A stretch of 64,000 nt of DNA from Chrysomallon squamiferum (Eukaryota; Mollusca; Gastropoda; Neomphalida; Peltospiridae): positions 18,170,150 to 18,234,149 of the forward strand of contig CM022665.1 in the NCBI GenBank assembly GCA_012295275.1, given 5' to 3'. Below the pieces are notes generated by a model. The model worked only from the letters and a program-made list of their open reading frames with translations, searched no databases and was not told the DNA's origin. Position numbers and translations under genes: made by a program. Positions 60,871 through 64,000 of this stretch are shown here, piece after piece. Positions within the stretch are counted from its first letter, which is position 1; every line of letters starts with the position of its first letter.

Positions 60871-62638
60871 TGGGATGGTGCTGTCAAGAACAAGCTTCAT
60901 TCTGATAAGCCAGTTCTGTTACAGGCTGTGCAGGAATTAACCAAAATATAATAAAATAATAAACAAATAAATAAATAAATTAGATATCTTACTGAGGAAA
61001 TCGAAAACTCTGGAATTACGCAGAATATAAAATATAAATATTTTAAAGAAAATATTTGTAAAGTTTCAGATATTTCTGATCATTGTCAATCACCTGTGAA
61101 TGACAGTCTGTAGTCACACGAGATTTCTGCATATGAACAGCTGAAGATGTGAAATGTAGGACAATATTCAGGTAAAAGTAGTTGATTAAATTCCTGTGAA
61201 TTTTACAACCTATTTAATTATAAACTAACGTCTGACAACATTTCATGATAATTCTGTATATTGTTTTGTTCTATTTGTGTTGTCATTTAGTCTTTATAAA
61301 TATTCTCAGTTACTAAAACCTTTACATTAAATAAATAAATAAATAAATTTTAAAGCAATGAATTTATTCTAATTACTTAAAAAAAAAATGAAAAAAAAAA
61401 AAAGAAGAAAATAAGTCTTGTTTAATTTGTATTCTTTCTGGTTTTTATTTCTAAATAATTAAATGTTTATTTTAAAATTTCAAGTAAACAGTATGAAACT
61501 TTGGAGACTTAATGAACATCACAAATGCTAAATATATAAAAACTATTAAGAAAATATATCTCAAAAAATGAATTTCGAGCCCCGAGATAGTGATATACAA
61601 AATCTATTTTATTCGTAGCTGAGTCAATAGGTTTATGTAAACTTCATATTTCAGGGAATGTTTTTAGTTATGTGAAGTCCATATCTCAGATAATGTATTT
61701 ATGTCACTTCTCATACATAGCATGAAACTGCAGGTCTACATCAAATCAATGATGTTTAAAATGTTTTTTCTGGATAAAAAGAAAGTAATAAAAAAAAGAA
61801 GATTAATCAACGAAAACATGTCAGATGATTATGATTATGATTATTATTATTATTATTATTTAAAAAAGAAAAAAAGAAAAAGAATGAAGTAAGATTGAAA
61901 AACTAACATGTAGACATAAATTTATCTTTCAAAAACTAGTAGGGTTTCATAACCATGTCAGCTGATAATATGAAATTTCTTAATTGTTTATAAATACAGA
62001 AGTAAATTTAATAAGCAGATAAATATGTATGTGCGTGCATGCATGAGTGTGTGAAGTGATTGAGCTAGGTTGCATTTCGGTGACGTTTACTCTCTTATAG
62101 CAGAGTGCACGTGACATTAATGTGCCATTCAAACATGACTTTTACTCAATAGAGTTGTAACCAGTTTGGTATTTGAAAATGGAATATTTGACTTTTCTTC
62201 GATATTATGTCCCAAAACTCAAAAGCTTCCCTTTAACGTATTTGTTCTTTGAAGTTCTTAGGGATTTCTTTCATCTCAATGGGTCTCAAATTTTATTTAT
62301 TTATTTATTTATTTATTTACACTCTTAGCTCAAACATAATCTGTAAGTGTGTTTGTGAAAAAAATATGAATTTAATATAAATTAATTAAAATATATTAAT
62401 AAGTAATTTGTAATAAATAATTAGATAATTAGTTAAATGAGAAACTAGATATTTAATGTAAAAGCATAAATAAAAATAAAAATGTTTCTTACACCACTAT
62501 GAGAGAAACCATAAACGAGGTCTGGGGACTACCGTTAGTTAACGTAACAGTAAAATCTAAACAGATAAATACACAAATACGTATATATATGTATTAAAAC
62601 AATTCTATATATATATATATATATAAACAATATATATA

Positions 62639-62683
<45 letters not shown>

Positions 62684-63560
62684 CAAGTCTACAGTTATTT
62701 AAAATGATTATTTTACATAAAACTATATGTTTGTGAAACTCGACTTCAGTAAGGTTATTTAATTTATTTTCTTTGAAAATTAATATTGTATACATATACA
62801 TTTTCACAAATTGTTTTTAGAAAAGTGATTTGGCCAGAAAACAAACGACCGTCAATAATTATTTATTGAAATCGTTTTTAAACTATTTAATAAAAGAAGT
62901 AATTTTTTTTTCTTAAAATAGGAGTAATCTGTGTATTGATGATAAATATATTAGATATCAGGATGAATATTTCAGGAAGAGATGATTTTGATAAATGTAA
63001 CTTAATTTTACATAACGAACGCAGCTTATAAAAGATTCCATTTTTAAACACTAACACTAAAAAGTCTGGGAACTGAGAAGATATGAGCTTTTCGGCAATA
63101 TACATCCATTATTTCCATTATTTTTTAGTTTTTATTTAAATATGTCTTGACAGTTTATAACGAATGCATTGTCAGTCGTAAAAATAACTATTTCTGTGTA
63201 ATTACTTTCAACATTAATTCTGTAAAGACCAAATTTATTTACAAATTAATACAGTTATGATGAAATGTAAACTTCAAAAATATTTTGAGACACATGCATC
63301 CGCACGATATTTTCAGTCCAAAATAAACATACTTAATAAAATAAAATTTAGTTAAAGGAAAATATAATATTCATTAATAAAACAGAAAATATCATTTTCT
63401 TGTTAAACTAATCTGATTCTGATATAAATTACAAAATACATTAATATAAACATTTTTGTTGTGAAGTTTCTAAAGAGTTAATAACTATAAATAGTTAAAC
63501 TGGTTATAATATATTTTCAGGGAACTGTTAATTATACCATTTGACATGTATTGTATAAAT
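60871..63560. other. AT-rich sequence, no gene recognised
   Basis: Contains (TA)n at about 62605-62678, (TTTA)n at 62291-62320 and (ATT)n near 61830-61860. Open frames are short and low complexity. Confidence 0.55.
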
Positions 63561-63583
63561 AAACAAAATCGAAATGAAATTAC

Positions 63584-63664
63584 CTGTTTCATTATTCAGA
63601 CTACTGCTCAGGAGGATGTCAGATTCATCAGTTCCGATCTTCTTTTGTTTAACAATCCTGTTAC
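63584..63664 (-). CDS. Candidate 81-nt exon (paralogue of 63846-63926)
   Basis: On the minus strand the block is preceded by TGTTCGCTTAG and followed by GTAATTTCATTT. Completing the first codon with two bases, it encodes NRIVKQKKIGTDESDILLSS then SLNNET, ending one base into a codon, so it is symmetrical (phase 1-1). No stop. It aligns in length, flanks and part of its sequence with the block at 63846-63926, showing an exon-containing tandem duplication with a period of about 262 bp. Product unknown; probably internal exons of a minus-strand gene whose start lies beyond the right edge. Confidence 0.45.
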
Positions 63665-63845
63665 CTAAGCGAACAGTACATCAGAGCAAAATAAATGTTG
63701 TTCTTAAATACCAACTTCATTCTTTAGTTTTTAAAAGAAAACCGTTTTCAGGAAACAAAGGTATGTCAAATATAAAATTAAACAACTAGTTAACTGTTCC
63801 GTTTGATACGTATTTTATAAATAAACAAAAACTGAATGATATTAC

Positions 63846-63926
63846 CTATTTCACTTTTCATCCTACCGACCCCCAGGGAGCTAAATTCAGAGTTGCCAGT
63901 TTCTTCTTCTCCGGCAGCATTTTCAC
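63846..63926 (-). CDS. Candidate 81-nt exon (paralogue of 63584-63664)
   Basis: The minus-strand acceptor CAGCTCATGCAG and donor GTAATATCATTC bound 81 nt, phase 1-1, encoding ENAAGEEETGNSEFSSLGVG then RMKSEI. Intron sequence on both sides (AGTTGGT..TATTTAA, TTTTG..TGATGTAC, ATAAACAAAA) also matches the neighbouring copy. The encoded peptides differ strongly while length, phase and splice signals are kept, which argues for function or an old duplication. No family recognised. Confidence 0.45.
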
Positions 63927-64000
63927 CTGCATGAGCTGTACATCAAAACAAAATACTTTTTAAATAGCACCAACTCTTTCAGCAGGCATACGGGTGTCAA

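Overview
The window is AT-rich, intron-rich animal nuclear DNA. It has GT-AG introns, many (AAT)n and (TA)n microsatellites, Tc1- and pogo/Tigger-type DNA transposons and decayed non-LTR retrotransposons. The one clear gene encodes a TRAF-family signalling adaptor closest to TRAF3, so the source is a metazoan. The repeat content suggests an invertebrate, perhaps a lophotrochozoan, but I cannot name the species.

Layout: 1-3500 is non-coding and contains a diverged long inverted repeat with a palindromic 37-bp minisatellite in its loop, plus one weak minus-strand exon candidate. 4032-13965 (+) is TRAF copy A. Ten exons join in frame to 544 codons (RING, TRAF zinc fingers, coiled coil, MATH), with a TIR element in intron 3. 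13966-20000 holds the 3' UTR, a Tigger transposase fragment, a LINE 3' end and simple repeats. 20017-24242 and 25197-28522 are direct copies of a segmental duplication. The first carries an 893-bp Tigger-like MITE that is absent from the second. 28870-30280 is a dead Tc1 element with clear TIRs, and 30305-30790 is a dead reverse transcriptase fragment.

32218-35830 is TRAF copy B, a pseudogene keeping exons 1, 6, 7, 8 (frameshifted) and 9. It runs into a 21.5-kb tandem array (about 35830-57370) of five full and one truncated ~3.65-kb units. Each unit is a chimera: pieces from downstream of copy A in direct orientation, a disrupted Tigger transposase fragment, unidentified DNA, and an INVERTED copy of the TRAF MATH exon region with a shared internal deletion. 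The array is the most unusual structure here. It is a young, nearly homogeneous macrosatellite built from an immune-signalling gene fragment and a transposase fragment, placed so that read-through from copy B would give RNA antisense to the MATH exon of copy A.

Beyond the array, 58143-59640 is a ~30-bp minisatellite with a ~293-bp higher-order period. The right edge (63584-63926, minus strand) carries two paralogous 81-nt exon-like blocks with matching splice phases, probably part of a gene extending out of the window. No RNA genes or CRISPR arrays were recognised.
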